Shown here: in pieces, positions 35,532 through 45,738 of the stretch
How positions within the stretch are numbered: position 1 is the stretch's first letter
How the letters are laid out: the number at the start of each line of letters is the position of its first letter
DNA from: Alicyclobacillus shizuokensis NBRC 103103
GTDB taxonomy: Bacteria; Bacillota; Bacilli; Alicyclobacillales; Alicyclobacillaceae
DNA length: 56,960 nucleotides
Direction: 5' to 3'
Assembly: GCF_001552255.1 (NCBI RefSeq)
Contig: NZ_BCQV01000033.1
Location: 1 to 56,960 of the forward strand
The notes under the pieces: model-generated
What the model was told of the DNA's origin: nothing
The model's database searches: none
Seen by the model: only the letters and a program-made list of their open reading frames with translations
Translations under genes and position numbers: made by a program

Positions 35532-36638
35532 TTACCGTGGTGCTCCGGTGAGGCTGTTCAGCCAGGCCCAAACCTCCGCTTCGCTGGGAAGCGCGGGAAT
35601 TGCCCCGCGTTTGGTCGCGGTCAGCGCCCCCGCCGCGTTGGCGAATCGGAGTGCATGCAGCCAGTCGGATGGTGTCAGCGCGTACAGATCAAAGTCAAAT
35701 TCGGCAAGACGAGCCAACACCCCGGCCATGAACGCGTCCCCGGCACCGGTGGTGTCCACCGCCTCCACCGGTGCGCTGGGGACATGAATGACCTCCGTCT
35801 CCTGGCCGGGTACATAGACGACCGATCCGTCCGCTCCCAGTGTGACCAACAAGGCACGCACTCGGTACGTGTCCGCCAAGCGACGAATGGCATCGGCGAA
35901 GCCTGCGGACAACCGCAGGCCTTCGCCATCCCTCTGCCACACGGACTCGGCTTGGGCCGCCCATTGCGGACAGAGGAACCTCAGTTCCTCTTCGGACACC
36001 TTGACCACATCAGCTAGGGTCAAGCCTTCGTGAATACACTGTCGGGCTACCTCCAGGTCTTCCCATAGCGGGGGTCTCAGGTTTACGTCGAAAGAAACCA
36101 CCCGGCCTGCCCGCTTCGCGGTCTGCGCCGCCGCCAGCGTGGTCTGCCGTGCCGGGTTGTCGGTCAGGGAAACCGACCCAAAATGGAACAGAGGCGTGCT
36201 GGCCACCCGATTCCAGTCGATGTCCTCCGTCGAAAGCTGGGTGTCGGCCCCCGGATGGCGGTAGAAGTGAAACGTGCGCTCCCCGTTTGGCGACAGGTGA
36301 ACAAACGCCAGGGTCGTAGGCGTCGTCCGAGACACCACAAGTCCAGCGGTGTCGACGCCACAATCCATCAGTGTGTCCCTCAGCTGCTGGCCGAACGCAT
36401 CGGGTCCGACCATGCCCACAAAGCCAGCCGGAACGCCAAACCGAACCAAAGCTGCGCACACGTTGGCCGGGGCGCCGCCAGGATTCGCGGCAAATACCGG
36501 TACACTCGGACGATCACCAACCGGTGGCGCCTCAACCGGGGTGAAATCGATAAGCAATTCCCCGAGCGCGATTACCTTGGGGGGCTGCCCTGCCGCGGAA
36601 AAGCGCGTTTTGGAATGGGCACGTATGTCCGTTTGCAA
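35532..36638 (-). CDS. PfkB-family carbohydrate kinase, probably fructokinase
   Basis: A 368-aa ribokinase-fold kinase. First PfkB signature region FAANPGGAPANVCAALVRFG; ATP/anion-hole signature DTTGAGDAFMAGVLARL with the catalytic Asp. ALGELLIDFTPVE and FDVNLRPPLWED are typical of bacterial fructokinases (ScrK) and also of 2-keto-3-deoxygluconate kinases, so fructose is likely but unproven. The N-terminus has about 20 extra residues before VIALGELL. TTG 36638 is preferred over GTG 36647 because GAGGTGA precedes it by 5 nt. It stands alone, divergent from moaA and convergent with abrB. Confidence 0.88.
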   Translation of the reverse strand: MQTDIRAHSKTRFSAAGQPPKVIALGELLIDFTPVEAPPVGDRPSVPVFAANPGGAPANVCAALVRFGVPAGFVGMVGPDAFGQQLRDTLMDCGVDTAGLVVSRTTPTTLAFVHLSPNGERTFHFYRHPGADTQLSTEDIDWNRVASTPLFHFGSVSLTDNPARQTTLAAAQTAKRAGRVVSFDVNLRPPLWEDLEVARQCIHEGLTLADVVKVSEEELRFLCPQWAAQAESVWQRDGEGLRLSAGFADAIRRLADTYRVRALLVTLGADGSVVYVPGQETEVIHVPSAPVEAVDTTGAGDAFMAGVLARLAEFDFDLYALTPSDWLHALRFANAAGALTATKRGAIPALPSEAEVWAWLNSLTGAPR

Positions 36639-36876
36639 ATGACTCACCTCAGGCCTATGTATGCGTGGGCAGCTCCAATCGCCAGCTCATCGGTTCGCTG
36701 TCCCTCATGATCTATAATAATAAATAATACAACAACGGCATGTGTGCGACGTCCGCGCCCTTGAGTGGGCGCGCCAGACGCTCGGCGTGCCCAAGCCGGA
36801 TGACGAGCGACCATCATGGCAGAGTGGATAGCCAGGACGAAGTGACGGCTGGACCTGGCCGGAGGAGGGATACGCG

Positions 36877-37884
36877 TTGCCAACCGACGCATTCGGACGC
36901 TCCCTGCGCGACTTACGGATTTCGGTCACGGACCGGTGCAATTTCCGCTGTCGATACTGCATGCCTAAAGAGGTCTTTGGGCCCGATTTTGCCTTCCTCC
37001 CGCGCACCGCCCTATTGACGTTTGAGGAGATCGTTCGCTTCACCCGCATCGCCGCCCAACTGGGTGTCCGCAAGGTGCGCCTGACCGGCGGCGAGCCGCT
37101 GTTGCGCCGCGACCTAGAGGAGTTGGTCGCCCAGTTGGCCGAGCTCGACGATATCGAGGACATCGCCTTGACCACGAACGGATCGCTCCTGACAAGAGAC
37201 AAGGCGGTCGCCCTGCGCGCCGCTGGACTGCGGCGCATCACCATCAGCCTTGATTCGTTGGACGACGCCGTCTTCATGGCGATGAACGATGTGCATTTTC
37301 CGGTCGCCAAGGTCTTGCAGGCGATTGAAAACGCCTACGCGGCGGGCCTGCGCCCGGTCAAGGTCAACATGGTGGTCCGACGCGGCTGGAACGAGGACAG
37401 CATCATCCCGATGGCGGAGCGGTTTCGCGGCAGTGGCTGCATCGTGAGGTTCATCGAATACATGGATGTGGGCAACTCCAACGGATGGAAGCTGGACGAC
37501 GTGGTTCCGGCGGAAGAAATCCTCCGTCGTATCCACCAGCATTGGCCGCTGGAAGCCGTGCCCCCGCGCACTCCAGGCGAGGTGGCCACCCGGTTTCGCT
37601 ACGCCGACGGACAGGGTGAAATTGGCGTCATCGCCTCGGTGACGCGGCCGTTTTGCGGTCAATGCACGCGCCTCAGGTTATCGGCCGAAGGCAAACTGTA
37701 TACCTGCTTGTTTGCATCGCACGGGTTTGATGTGCGTGCTCCGCTGCGCGCCGGCGCGTCCGATGCCGAGCTGCTGGAACTGCTCAACCAATTGTGGGGC
37801 GAGCGCCGGGACCGGTACTCCGAACTGAGGACGCAGGCCACCAGTCAACGGCCAAAAGTGGAAATGTCCCACATCGGGGGGTGA
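36877..37884 (+). CDS. moaA: GTP 3',8-cyclase (molybdenum cofactor biosynthesis protein A)
   Basis: A 335-aa radical-SAM enzyme that starts molybdopterin synthesis by rearranging GTP. The N-terminal cluster CNFRCRYC binds the SAM [4Fe-4S]; the C-terminal cluster CGQC with a third Cys 14 residues on (LYTC) binds the GTP-side cluster. RLTGGEPLLRRDL and FIEYMDVG are family signatures, and the conserved C-terminal Gly-Gly pair that reaches the active site is intact. The TTG at 36877 follows GGAGGAGGG. It is translationally adjacent to mocA. Its position facing the cox operon suggests cofactor supply for that enzyme; moaBCDE and moeA are not in the window. Confidence 0.97.
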   Translation: MPTDAFGRSLRDLRISVTDRCNFRCRYCMPKEVFGPDFAFLPRTALLTFEEIVRFTRIAAQLGVRKVRLTGGEPLLRRDLEELVAQLAELDDIEDIALTTNGSLLTRDKAVALRAAGLRRITISLDSLDDAVFMAMNDVHFPVAKVLQAIENAYAAGLRPVKVNMVVRRGWNEDSIIPMAERFRGSGCIVRFIEYMDVGNSNGWKLDDVVPAEEILRRIHQHWPLEAVPPRTPGEVATRFRYADGQGEIGVIASVTRPFCGQCTRLRLSAEGKLYTCLFASHGFDVRAPLRAGASDAELLELLNQLWGERRDRYSELRTQATSQRPKVEMSHIGG

Positions 37885-37889
37885 TGGGC

Positions 37890-38537
37890 ATGGAACAAGA
37901 GCAAATGGAGTCCTCCAGCCCGCGCGTGGGTGGCATCGTGCTGGCCGCCGGATTGTCCACCCGCATGGGCCGACCCAAGCCGCTGCTGGAGTTGGCCGGC
38001 ATCCCGTTTGTGCGTCGCGTGGCGGCCGCGGCGACGTCCGGAGGACTGGCGCCGGTGGTCGTCGTGGTGGGACCCGATGAGCTGCAGGTGCGACGCGCCC
38101 TTGCCGGGTTGCCAGGTATACGGTTGGTGAAAAACCCGGATTACGCTTCCGGTATGGCCTCCTCGCTGGCCACCGGTGTGCGGGAGGTGATGGCGTACTG
38201 CGACGCCGTGATGGTGCTGCTGGCGGATCAACCCTTGCTGCCCGCCAGCGTGGTGGACCAACTGCGCGCCCGCTACGCTGAGGAACGAGCGGGCGGCATT
38301 CTCATCGTGCGCGCCCGTTACGCCGGCCAGCCAGGCCATCCCGTGCTGTTTGACAGCGCTGTGTTTCCGGAACTACTGCAGCTGCAGGGGGACGTTGGCG
38401 CCCGGTCGGTCGTCTCGCACCACGCGTCCGCGCTTGCTTGGGCCGACTTTGCCAACCCGTGGTGGGGCAAAGATGTGGACACCCCCGAGGCCCTGTCCGA
38501 GGTGCTCGCGGCATGCGAAGATATGCGTCGCGGTTAG
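37890..38537 (+). CDS. mocA: Molybdenum cofactor cytidylyltransferase-like protein (MocA type)
   Basis: A 215-aa nucleotidyltransferase of the MobA-like NTP-transferase family. GIVLAAGLSTRMGRPKPLLELAG is the MocA nucleotide loop. VMVLLADQPLLPASVV with the metal-binding Asp, then GQPGHPVLFD and GDVGARSVV, match MocA-type proteins, which attach CMP to molybdopterin for xanthine-dehydrogenase/CO-dehydrogenase family enzymes. A GMP-transferring MobA is less likely given the neighbouring cox genes. ATG 37890 lies 8 nt after GGGGGG; an ATG at 37884 overlapping the moaA stop is too close to the ribosome site. The pair reads toward the cox operon. Confidence 0.9.
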   Translation: MEQEQMESSSPRVGGIVLAAGLSTRMGRPKPLLELAGIPFVRRVAAAATSGGLAPVVVVVGPDELQVRRALAGLPGIRLVKNPDYASGMASSLATGVREVMAYCDAVMVLLADQPLLPASVVDQLRARYAEERAGGILIVRARYAGQPGHPVLFDSAVFPELLQLQGDVGARSVVSHHASALAWADFANPWWGKDVDTPEALSEVLAACEDMRRG

Positions 38538-38594
38538 CCGGAAGCGCGTCCGGCGGCTAGGGACGAATCGTGTAGTGGTCCACGGCGCTGCTTC

Positions 38595-38620
38595 AAAAAA
38601 CCGCCCTGACGGCCGTTTTT
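38595..38620. terminator. Bidirectional terminator between mocA and coxE
   Basis: AAAAACCGCCC...GGCCGTTTTT forms a stem with one mismatch and a short loop. It is flanked by A6 on the left and T5 on the right, so each strand ends in a U-run. It lies in the 108-bp space between the two converging transcription units. Confidence 0.7.
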
Positions 38621-38645
38621 CACGTCCAGCATGTCGGTCGTAATT

Positions 38646-39845
38646 CTATGCTTTCGCTATCCATTCCCAAGCCTGTTCCAGGTCCGCCCAGTTTCCTGCC
38701 GGTCGCACCGCCTGGCACACGCGCAGCAACGCCTGCGCCGCTGCCGTGGCTGGGCGATAGGCCGAATCTGCCGCGAGTGGGTTCAACCAGATCAGCTGCC
38801 GCGTCCACCGTCGCAACCAAGCCAGCTCCCCGACCAAGCCACGCTGGCTGGGGCCTGCCGTCGCCCCTTCCTGCTCACTGGCTGTCGCCTCAAACCCGTC
38901 TGTGACCAGCAGCACGTACGCACCCCGCTGCAGCATACGGCGCGCATATTGGCGGCGAAACTCGGCCAACGCCTCGGTCAGCCGCGTACCGCCAGCAAAA
39001 TCGGGAATGCGCGCCATCGCGTCCGCCAGCGCCCGATTGGGGCTGTGCTGGCGCAGTTCGCGGGTGATGCGGGACAGACGCGTCGAGAAGACGAACACCT
39101 CCAACGGCACCCGCCGTTGCAGCAGCACGTGGGCGAAACTAAGCAGCGCCCGGCTGTATGGCTCCATGGAGCCACTGACGTCGCACAACATCACCACGGG
39201 CCGTGGCACGACGGCGCGGGCCGCGTATAGCCAGCGCAGGACCTCGCCGTGCCCAAGGCTGCTGCGCAGCGTCCGCGCGAGGTCTATCCGCCTTTGCCGT
39301 CGATCCGAACGCCACCGCCGGCTGAGGCGCATCGGTCCGGAGACCGCCCCCGACCAACGAGCCAGTTCTCGCAGCTCAGTCTCGGTCAACCGGGCGAAGT
39401 CGGTTTGGCGCAGCGTTTCCTGGCGGCTGGCTCCCCGCCGCCAGTTCACCTGCACCTGGTCGTCCTCCTGTGGATCTGGCCGGCCCTCGTCGCGCTCTGC
39501 CGGTCCCTTCGCCCTCAGCCACACCACCTGCGGCCTTTGCCACCGCTGCGCGCGCAGGCGCGCCACATGGGCCGCCAGGGTGTTCTCGGCGAGGAACGGC
39601 AGCGACGGTCCGCGGAGTGTACGCAGGAATTGGTGCCACAGGGCGTCGAACATAACAAACTCATCCGCCCGTTTCGCCACCACTGCCCGCACGGCAAAGC
39701 GGCAGACGGCTTCCTCATCCAAGCCCACAGCCGCCAGGGCCGCGAGCGCCGCAGCCTCCTCCTCAGCGCCGATGGAGAAGCCGAAGGCCCGCAGCGCCCG
39801 CAAGAACACCAACATGTTTTCCTCTATCAGCGCTGGCTCAATCAT
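38646..39845 (-). CDS. coxE: VWA-domain protein, CoxE-like
   Basis: A 399-aa protein with a C-terminal von Willebrand A domain. The metal-ion site DVSGSM, the Thr loop GGTRLTEAL and VTDGFE are all present, so metal binding looks intact. In Oligotropha, CoxE works with the AAA+ protein CoxD to insert copper and sulfur into the CO-dehydrogenase active site. The ATG at 39845 overlaps the coxD stop by 8 nt. It is the last gene of the operon. Whether form II enzymes need the same maturation is not established. A coxF/xdhC homologue is missing from this window. Confidence 0.93.
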   Translation of the reverse strand: MIEPALIEENMLVFLRALRAFGFSIGAEEEAAALAALAAVGLDEEAVCRFAVRAVVAKRADEFVMFDALWHQFLRTLRGPSLPFLAENTLAAHVARLRAQRWQRPQVVWLRAKGPAERDEGRPDPQEDDQVQVNWRRGASRQETLRQTDFARLTETELRELARWSGAVSGPMRLSRRWRSDRRQRRIDLARTLRSSLGHGEVLRWLYAARAVVPRPVVMLCDVSGSMEPYSRALLSFAHVLLQRRVPLEVFVFSTRLSRITRELRQHSPNRALADAMARIPDFAGGTRLTEALAEFRRQYARRMLQRGAYVLLVTDGFEATASEQEGATAGPSQRGLVGELAWLRRWTRQLIWLNPLAADSAYRPATAAAQALLRVCQAVRPAGNWADLEQAWEWIAKA

Positions 39846-40779
39846 CCACCTGTCCCCCGGGCATAGCGCCGACTTCAGCCAACAGGCGCCGCAGCGGCGA
39901 CGAATCGGCCTCCCGGTCTCCGAGCAACAGGTCCAAGTCGTCACGGTACTTGAGCAGGCACCCGAGCGTCGCCTCCACCCGCTCCGCATCGAGACGTCTG
40001 GCTCCGAGCGCCGTCAGCGCCTCCGCCCACTGAATGGTCTCCGCCACCCCGGGCGCCTTGAACAGCGGTTCTTGCCGCAAGCGCTGAACAAAGGCCGTGA
40101 TGCTGGCCGCCAACTGGGCGGACACCCCGGGCACCCGCTCGCGGACAATGCGCACTTCCTTGTCGAAGGACGGGTAGTCCAGCCAGTGGTACAAGCACCG
40201 GCGCTTGAGCGCGTCGTGCAACTCGCGCGTGCGGTTGGAGGTGAGAACGACCAGGGGCTCTTCCTGGGCCCGCAGCGTCCCCAGTTCCGGGATAGTCACC
40301 TGAAATTCGGCCAACAGCTCGAGCAGAAACGCTTCGAACTCCTCGTCGCTGCGGTCGACCTCGTCAATCAGCAGAACCGGAGCCGGGCCGTCGGGCACCA
40401 CCGCCGCCAACAGCGGGCGGCGCAGCAGAAACCTCGGCCCAAACAGCTCCTGCTCCAACGCAGCGCGCCCAGCGGCGTCCTCCGCCGCCCGCTCCCAGAG
40501 GCGAATGTGCAACAGCTGCAGTGGATAGTTCCACTCGTACAGGGCGCTGGCCTTATCCATCCCTTCATAGCATTGCAGGCGAACCAGCGGGCGGTCCAGC
40601 ACCGCGGCAACCACTTTGGCGACCTCAGTCTTGCCGACACCCGCCTCCCCTTCGAGGAACAAAGGGCGCTTGAGGGCCAGCGCCAAAAACACGCTGGTTG
40701 CGAGCGCCTTGTCCGCGATGTAGCCGGCCCGGGCAAAGGCCCGCTCGACGTCTTCAGGGCCCGTAAACGGGTGGTTCAC
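39838..40779 (-). CDS. coxD: MoxR-type AAA+ ATPase, CoxD-like
   Basis: A 313-aa AAA+ ATPase. Walker A GEAGVGKTEVAK at residues 44-55, Walker B VLLIDEVDRSD, sensor 1 VVLTSNRTRELHDALKRR. The Y-EWNYPLQLLHIR segment is typical of CoxD/MoxR chaperone ATPases that pair with a VWA protein. The GTG at 40779 overlaps the coxM stop (GTGA) with AAGGTG 5 nt upstream; an earlier in-frame start would run through coxM and has no family similarity. Its likely role is ATP-driven remodelling of the cofactor site of the CoxL-like subunit together with CoxE. Confidence 0.95.
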   Translation of the reverse strand: MNHPFTGPEDVERAFARAGYIADKALATSVFLALALKRPLFLEGEAGVGKTEVAKVVAAVLDRPLVRLQCYEGMDKASALYEWNYPLQLLHIRLWERAAEDAAGRAALEQELFGPRFLLRRPLLAAVVPDGPAPVLLIDEVDRSDEEFEAFLLELLAEFQVTIPELGTLRAQEEPLVVLTSNRTRELHDALKRRCLYHWLDYPSFDKEVRIVRERVPGVSAQLAASITAFVQRLRQEPLFKAPGVAETIQWAEALTALGARRLDAERVEATLGCLLKYRDDLDLLLGDREADSSPLRRLLAEVGAMPGGQVDD

Positions 40780-41630
40780 AGCAACACCTTCCGTAGCACC
40801 CGCTCCGTATAGACACAGCACAGGTGGCGGCGGTATTCCTCCGACGCGTACACGTCCGATCCTATCGATCCGTCCTCCGCCGCGTACTGGGCGGCCTGCC
40901 GGATGATTTCCAGAGACGCCGTCTGCCCAACCAGCGCTTCCTCCACCTGGTAGGCGCGGTACGCGCAATCCGCAGCCCCGGTCACGCCGATGCGCGCGTG
41001 TTCCACCGTTCCGTCCGCGGCCACGGTCACCGTTGCCGCCACACCGACCACCGCGTAGCCCGAAGCCGGGTGCGGACACTTCACATAGGCGCTTCTGGTG
41101 TTGGACGCCGGTACGGGCACCGCCACCGACGAGATCACCTGCCCGTCCGGCAGGGCCGTCACCATCGGCCCGAGGAAAAAATCTTCCGCCGCCAGTACGT
41201 CCCGCCCCGCCGGTCCCATCACGGTCAGTCGAGCGTCGTAGGCGAGCGCCACAGCCGGCAGATCGGAGGACGGATCGGCATGGGCCAGGTTCCCGCCTAT
41301 GGTGCCGCGGTTGCGCACCTGCAGGTCGCCGATTCGCGCGGCCGCCTCCGCCAACGCCGGCAAGTGGGTACGAATGAGCGGATGCTTCGCCACGTCGGCG
41401 TGCGTGGTCAGCGCACCGATGACAATCTCGTCGCCCACGCGCTGAATCCCCCGCAGTTCCTTGACCCCGCTGATGTCCACCAGAGTGCCCGGGTTGGCCA
41501 GGCGCATTTTCATCAGCGGCAGCAAACTGTGCCCGCCCGCGAGCAGCTTGGCGCCCGAGTCCTCCTGCAGAATGGCAATCGCCTCGGCGACGGAGTTGGC
41601 CCGTCGATACGCGAACGCCTGTGGAATCAT
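40776..41630 (-). CDS. coxM: FAD-binding medium subunit of a molybdenum hydroxylase, CoxM-like
   Basis: A 284-aa flavoprotein subunit. The first FAD motif AGGHSLLPLMKMRLANP is at about residues 31-47 and the second, TIGGNLAHADPSSDLP, at about 110-125, both complete. It passes electrons from the iron-sulfur subunit to the quinone or another acceptor. ATG 41630 overlaps the coxL stop (ATGA) and follows GAAGGGGGG. The frame extends 11 codons further but inside coxL. The order S-L-M is that of form II and xanthine-dehydrogenase-like operons, unlike the M-S-L order of form I CO dehydrogenase. Confidence 0.95.
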   Translation of the reverse strand: MIPQAFAYRRANSVAEAIAILQEDSGAKLLAGGHSLLPLMKMRLANPGTLVDISGVKELRGIQRVGDEIVIGALTTHADVAKHPLIRTHLPALAEAAARIGDLQVRNRGTIGGNLAHADPSSDLPAVALAYDARLTVMGPAGRDVLAAEDFFLGPMVTALPDGQVISSVAVPVPASNTRSAYVKCPHPASGYAVVGVAATVTVAADGTVEHARIGVTGAADCAYRAYQVEEALVGQTASLEIIRQAAQYAAEDGSIGSDVYASEEYRRHLCCVYTERVLRKVLL

Positions 41631-43971
41631 GAACGTTGCCCCCCTTCCTGTATCGATCGCCACACGCGCTCCGGCGTCAGCGGCATCTGAATTTCCCGCA
41701 CGCCAAACGGCGCCAGGGCGTCCAGCACTGCGTTGACCACCGTCGGCGTCGCGGCAATCGTGCCGGTTTCGCCGATGCCTTTGACGCCCAGCGGATTGTG
41801 CGGTGACGGGGTTTCGGTGAACGCAGTTTCAAAATTCGGGAAGAAGCGTGCCTTCGGCATCGCGTAGTCCATCAGCGTGCCAGTCACCAACTGCCCCTGT
41901 TCGTCGTACACGGCCCCTTCCCACAGGGCCTGGCCAATGCCCTGGACGATGCCGCCGTGCACCTGGCCTTCCGCAATCATCGGGTTGATGACGCGCCCGC
42001 AGTCGTCCACCGCAATGTAGCGGTCGATGCGGACATCGCCCGTATCCGTGTCCACCTCGACCATGCAGATGTGGGTGCCGAACGAATAGGTGAAGTTGGC
42101 CGGGTCATAGAAGGCCTGCGCCTCCAGAGACGGCTCGACCCCCTGGGGCAGATTCCAGGCCAGGTGCGCCTGGAGGGCCACGTCTTGGAAGCTGACGCTG
42201 CGGCTCTTCGCCCCTTTGGCGTAGAACCGCCCATCTTCACACTCCACGTCTTCGGCCGACACCTCCAGCATGTGCGCGGCAATCCGGCGCGCCTTCTCCA
42301 ACACCCTGTCCAGCGCCACCGCCAAGGCGCTGCCCGCCACCGGCGTCGTGCGCGATCCGTACGTTCCCCAGCCCATCGAGATGCGGGCCGTGTCACCATG
42401 CACTACCTCGACATCTTCCACCAACACCCCGAGTTTGTCGGCCACAATCTGGGCAAAAGTGGTCTCCTCGCCTTGCCCGTGCGGTGAGGAGCCGGTAAAC
42501 ACGGTCACCTTGCCCGTCGGGTGCACGCGCACTGTGGAACTCTCCCACAGTCCGCCCTGGAAGCCGACCGCCCCGGCCACCTGGGAAGGACCGAGCCCAC
42601 AGATCTCCACGTACGTCGTCACCCCGACACCCACATGCCGGCCCTGCGCCCGCAGTTCCTGTTGTTTGCGGCGGAAGCCGTCGTAATCCGCCATATCCAA
42701 GGCCCGCGACAGCGCCAAGTGGTAGTTGCCGCTGTCATACTCCAGACCGGTCGGCGTGTGGTAGGGGAATTCGTCCGCCGGAATCAGGTTGCGGCGGCGC
42801 ACCTCGACCGGATCCATGCGGATTTCCCGGGCGTACAAATCGACCATGCGCTCCAACAGGTATGTCGCCTCCGGCCGCCCAGCTCCCCGGTAGGCATCGG
42901 TGGGCGTGGTGTTGGTGAACACCCCGTACACGTCCACGCCGACGTACGGAATCGTGTACGGCCCAGGGACAATCAGGCCAAAGAGGATGGTGGGCACACC
43001 CGGAGCCGCGGTGGACAGGTACGCTCCCATGTTGGCATAGGCGCGGACGCGAATCGCCTGGATGCGCCCGTCCCGTGTACCGGCCAATTCCAGTTCCTCC
43101 ACATGGTCGCGGCCGTGCGTGGTGACCAAGAAGTGCTCCCGCCTGTCCTCCGTCCACTTGACCGGACGCCCCAAATCCATCGCCGCAAACGCCACCAGCG
43201 CCTCATCCGGGTACACGGCAATCTTGGCGCCAAAACCGCCCCCCACGTCGGTCGCGACCACACGCAGGCGATGCTCGGGGATGCCGAGGATGCCGGAGAG
43301 AACGAAGCGGTGGATGTGCGGATTCTGGGAAGTCACCCAGACCGTCAACTCCCCTGTCGCCGGGTTGTACTGGGCGACCGAGGCGCGCGGCTCCATTGGG
43401 TTGGGCACCAACCGCTGCTGCCGGATGGTATGCCGCACCACCACCTCCGCCTGGGCGAACACCTCGTCCGTGGCATTGCCAATCTGCCAGTGGAAGGCCA
43501 CGTTGTCCGGCGCCTCCGCGTGCAAAACAGGCGCCCCGTTTTCCATCGCCTCCACCTGGTTCACCACCGCGGGCAGCACCTCGTACTGCACGGAAATGAG
43601 GTCAAGGGCGTCGCGCGCCGCGTAACGGGTGTCGGCGATCACCATCGCCACCCCGTCACCGACGTAGCGCACCTTGTCGACCGCCAGCGCGCGATGGGGC
43701 GGCGTCTTCAAGTCGGATTCGGGTGGAATCCAAGCCGTCGGAACGCTGCCCATGCGCTCGGCCAGGTCCCGCCCCGTATAGACCGCCACGACCCCTGGCG
43801 CACGCTTGGCCGCCTCGACGTCGATGCCGATAATCCGCGCGTGCGCGTGCGGACTGCGCAGAATCGCTGCATACAACATTCCGGGTAGCTGCACGTCGTC
43901 GGTGTACTGCCCGCGCCCGGTGATAAAACGCGGGTCTTCGCGGCGCTTGACCACCTGCCCAAACACCGTGC

Positions 43972-43975
<4 letters not shown>
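41627..43975 (-). CDS. coxL: Molybdopterin-binding large subunit, form II CoxL-like
   Basis: A 782-aa catalytic subunit of the xanthine-oxidase/CO-dehydrogenase family. The active-site loop is AYRGAGR at residues 361-367 (about 42895-42875), diagnostic of form II; form I CO dehydrogenases have AYXCSFR with the Cu-ligand Cys. Cofactor motifs GGGFGAK (245-251) and the catalytic Glu736 in KGIGETGTI are present. Form II enzymes have been called putative CO dehydrogenases, but their physiological substrate is disputed; aldehydes, purines or N-heterocycles are alternatives. It overlaps coxS and coxM by 4 nt each, so all three subunits are made together. With mocA nearby, a cytosine-dinucleotide cofactor is expected. 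Confidence 0.96.
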
Positions 43976-44538
<563 letters not shown>

Positions 44539-44746
44539 ACGCCATTCCTCCTTCGCACTGGTTCGTCCTTTCCTTTCTTATGGCGTTTTGTTCAGAATCA
44601 GAAGCGTCATCCAGCCCAGACGCCTGATTCTCCGCCTCCACTCCTGCCTGCCGCCGCAGCCATGCCCTGACCGAGCCCACGCCCCGGCATTTGCGCGCAT
44701 GGGTATCTTTTGATCTGGATGGTAGCACTGGGGTATTATTCTCGCA

Positions 44747-44776
44747 ATCCTATGCGACTATGAAAAAGTTTGTCAT
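44747..44776 (-). promoter_or_regulatory. Candidate promoter of the cox operon; 44539-44884 gap
   Basis: Minus-strand ATGACA (44776-44771), an 18-nt spacer and TAGGAT (44752-44747) give a fair sigma-A match and a leader of about 200 nt before coxS. A perfect TTGTATACAA palindrome near 44816-44825 lies upstream of the -35 and could bind an activator. No sigma-54 site is seen and the 346-bp gap holds no gene. Confidence 0.4.
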
Positions 44777-44884
44777 TTCTTGTCGAACTGCGTTGTGAGC
44801 GATGAACCGTAATGGATTGTATACAATTGAACGCAAAAATTACTTCTATATGTCCTGAAACATCCCTCTCATCGGACACTTTAT

Positions 44885-45487
44885 CTATTCCGATTCGTTA
44901 CCTATGGCTATTTCATCCCCGAATACTTCAGACAGACTGATCTCGAAATCATCCAACACGGACACTTTCACCTTCTCGTTTCGTTCATGAATCTGATTTT
45001 GCGAGTACCTCCCATTGTCGTCCAAAACGAATACCTGTACATATTGGGTCAACGGATCGATGATCCAATATTCCCCAACCCTGGCTTGCTCGTATGTTCG
45101 CAATTTGATAATTTTATCTTTTCTAACTGTAGAAGGGGACAAAATTTCAATCACCCAAATTGGGACACCGCTCACCATCCGTCTGTGTTGACCGCCGCAA
45201 ATGACAAATATGTCGGGTTGCACAACATCCTTTGCATTCAGGTTGTCTTCCGCATCAAACAGCAACAAGTCTGTGGGGGCAGTGTACACTCTGCATGGAC
45301 TCCCCTTTGACCTCAGATAATTCCATATAAAACCGGACAGATTCATCGAAACTTGCTGATGCCATGATGAAGGGCTGGTCATGAGATAGGGAACACCGTC
45401 AAGCAATTCGTATCGTTCGTCGGTATCCCAGGATAGATAATCCTTCAGCGTGTAACGTTTGCTGAAATCAATCCTGTTGACGCTCAT
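44885..45487 (-). CDS. Uma2-family (DUF820) putative endonuclease
   Basis: A 200-aa protein of the Uma2 family, a PD-(D/E)XK nuclease fold. ERYELLDGVPYLMTSPSSWHQ is the N-terminal signature; VVQPDIFVIC, WVIEILSPSTVRKDKIIKL and EYWIIDPLTQYVQVF contain the catalytic Asp, Glu and Lys in order. It looks complete and active. AAGGAGGTG lies before the ATG at 45487. Base use is visibly more A+T-rich than in the cox genes. The family multiplies in cyanobacteria and mobile-rich genomes and its biological role is unsettled. No repeats or transposase flank it. Confidence 0.9.
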   Translation of the reverse strand: MSVNRIDFSKRYTLKDYLSWDTDERYELLDGVPYLMTSPSSWHQQVSMNLSGFIWNYLRSKGSPCRVYTAPTDLLLFDAEDNLNAKDVVQPDIFVICGGQHRRMVSGVPIWVIEILSPSTVRKDKIIKLRTYEQARVGEYWIIDPLTQYVQVFVLDDNGRYSQNQIHERNEKVKVSVLDDFEISLSEVFGDEIAIGNESE

Positions 45488-45712
45488 GGTTTCACCTCCT
45501 TCATAAATCCCATTCTATGTTACCATCGTCACCGGAGGTTGCATCTATGTGCGCCAAGCCAAGCTGATTCATAAATCCACGACACATTTGGCTTGTCCGG
45601 TATCTGAATGATATAATCCCTCTTCGCTCACGCGAAGGGGTGATACACAATCGCCCGACGCACAGAGCGCCAGGCGCGACCACAGCCAACGGCCAAGCGG
45701 CCTCTGTAAGTG

Positions 45713-45738
45713 GACGCTGGTTTCACTCCGCCAGCGTC
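45713..45738 (-). terminator. Hairpin at the pbuX stop codon
   Basis: GACGCTGG pairs with CCAGCGTC around a 10-nt loop that contains the pbuX stop. There is no U-run. It may mark the 3' end of the xpt-pbuX transcript. A smaller hairpin, CTTCGC-TCAC-GCGAAG at 45622-45637, lies further downstream. Confidence 0.35.

Noticed and set aside
38902-40812. A 636-codon plus-strand open frame across coxE/coxD
   Set aside because: It is antisense to well-supported coxE and coxD, is Arg/Ser/Thr-rich, and has no family likeness; a product of high GC in the opposite frame.
44539-44884. Sigma-54 promoter for the cox operon
   Set aside because: No TGGCAC-N5-TTGC element is present in the upstream region.
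44885-45487. Uma2 gene as part of a mobile element
   Set aside because: Although A+T-richer than its neighbours, it has no terminal repeats, transposase or target duplication beside it.
45588-45617. Plus-strand promoter TTGGCT-18-TATAAT running toward pbuX
   Set aside because: Good -10 but no plus-strand gene follows; without RNA data an antisense transcript cannot be claimed.
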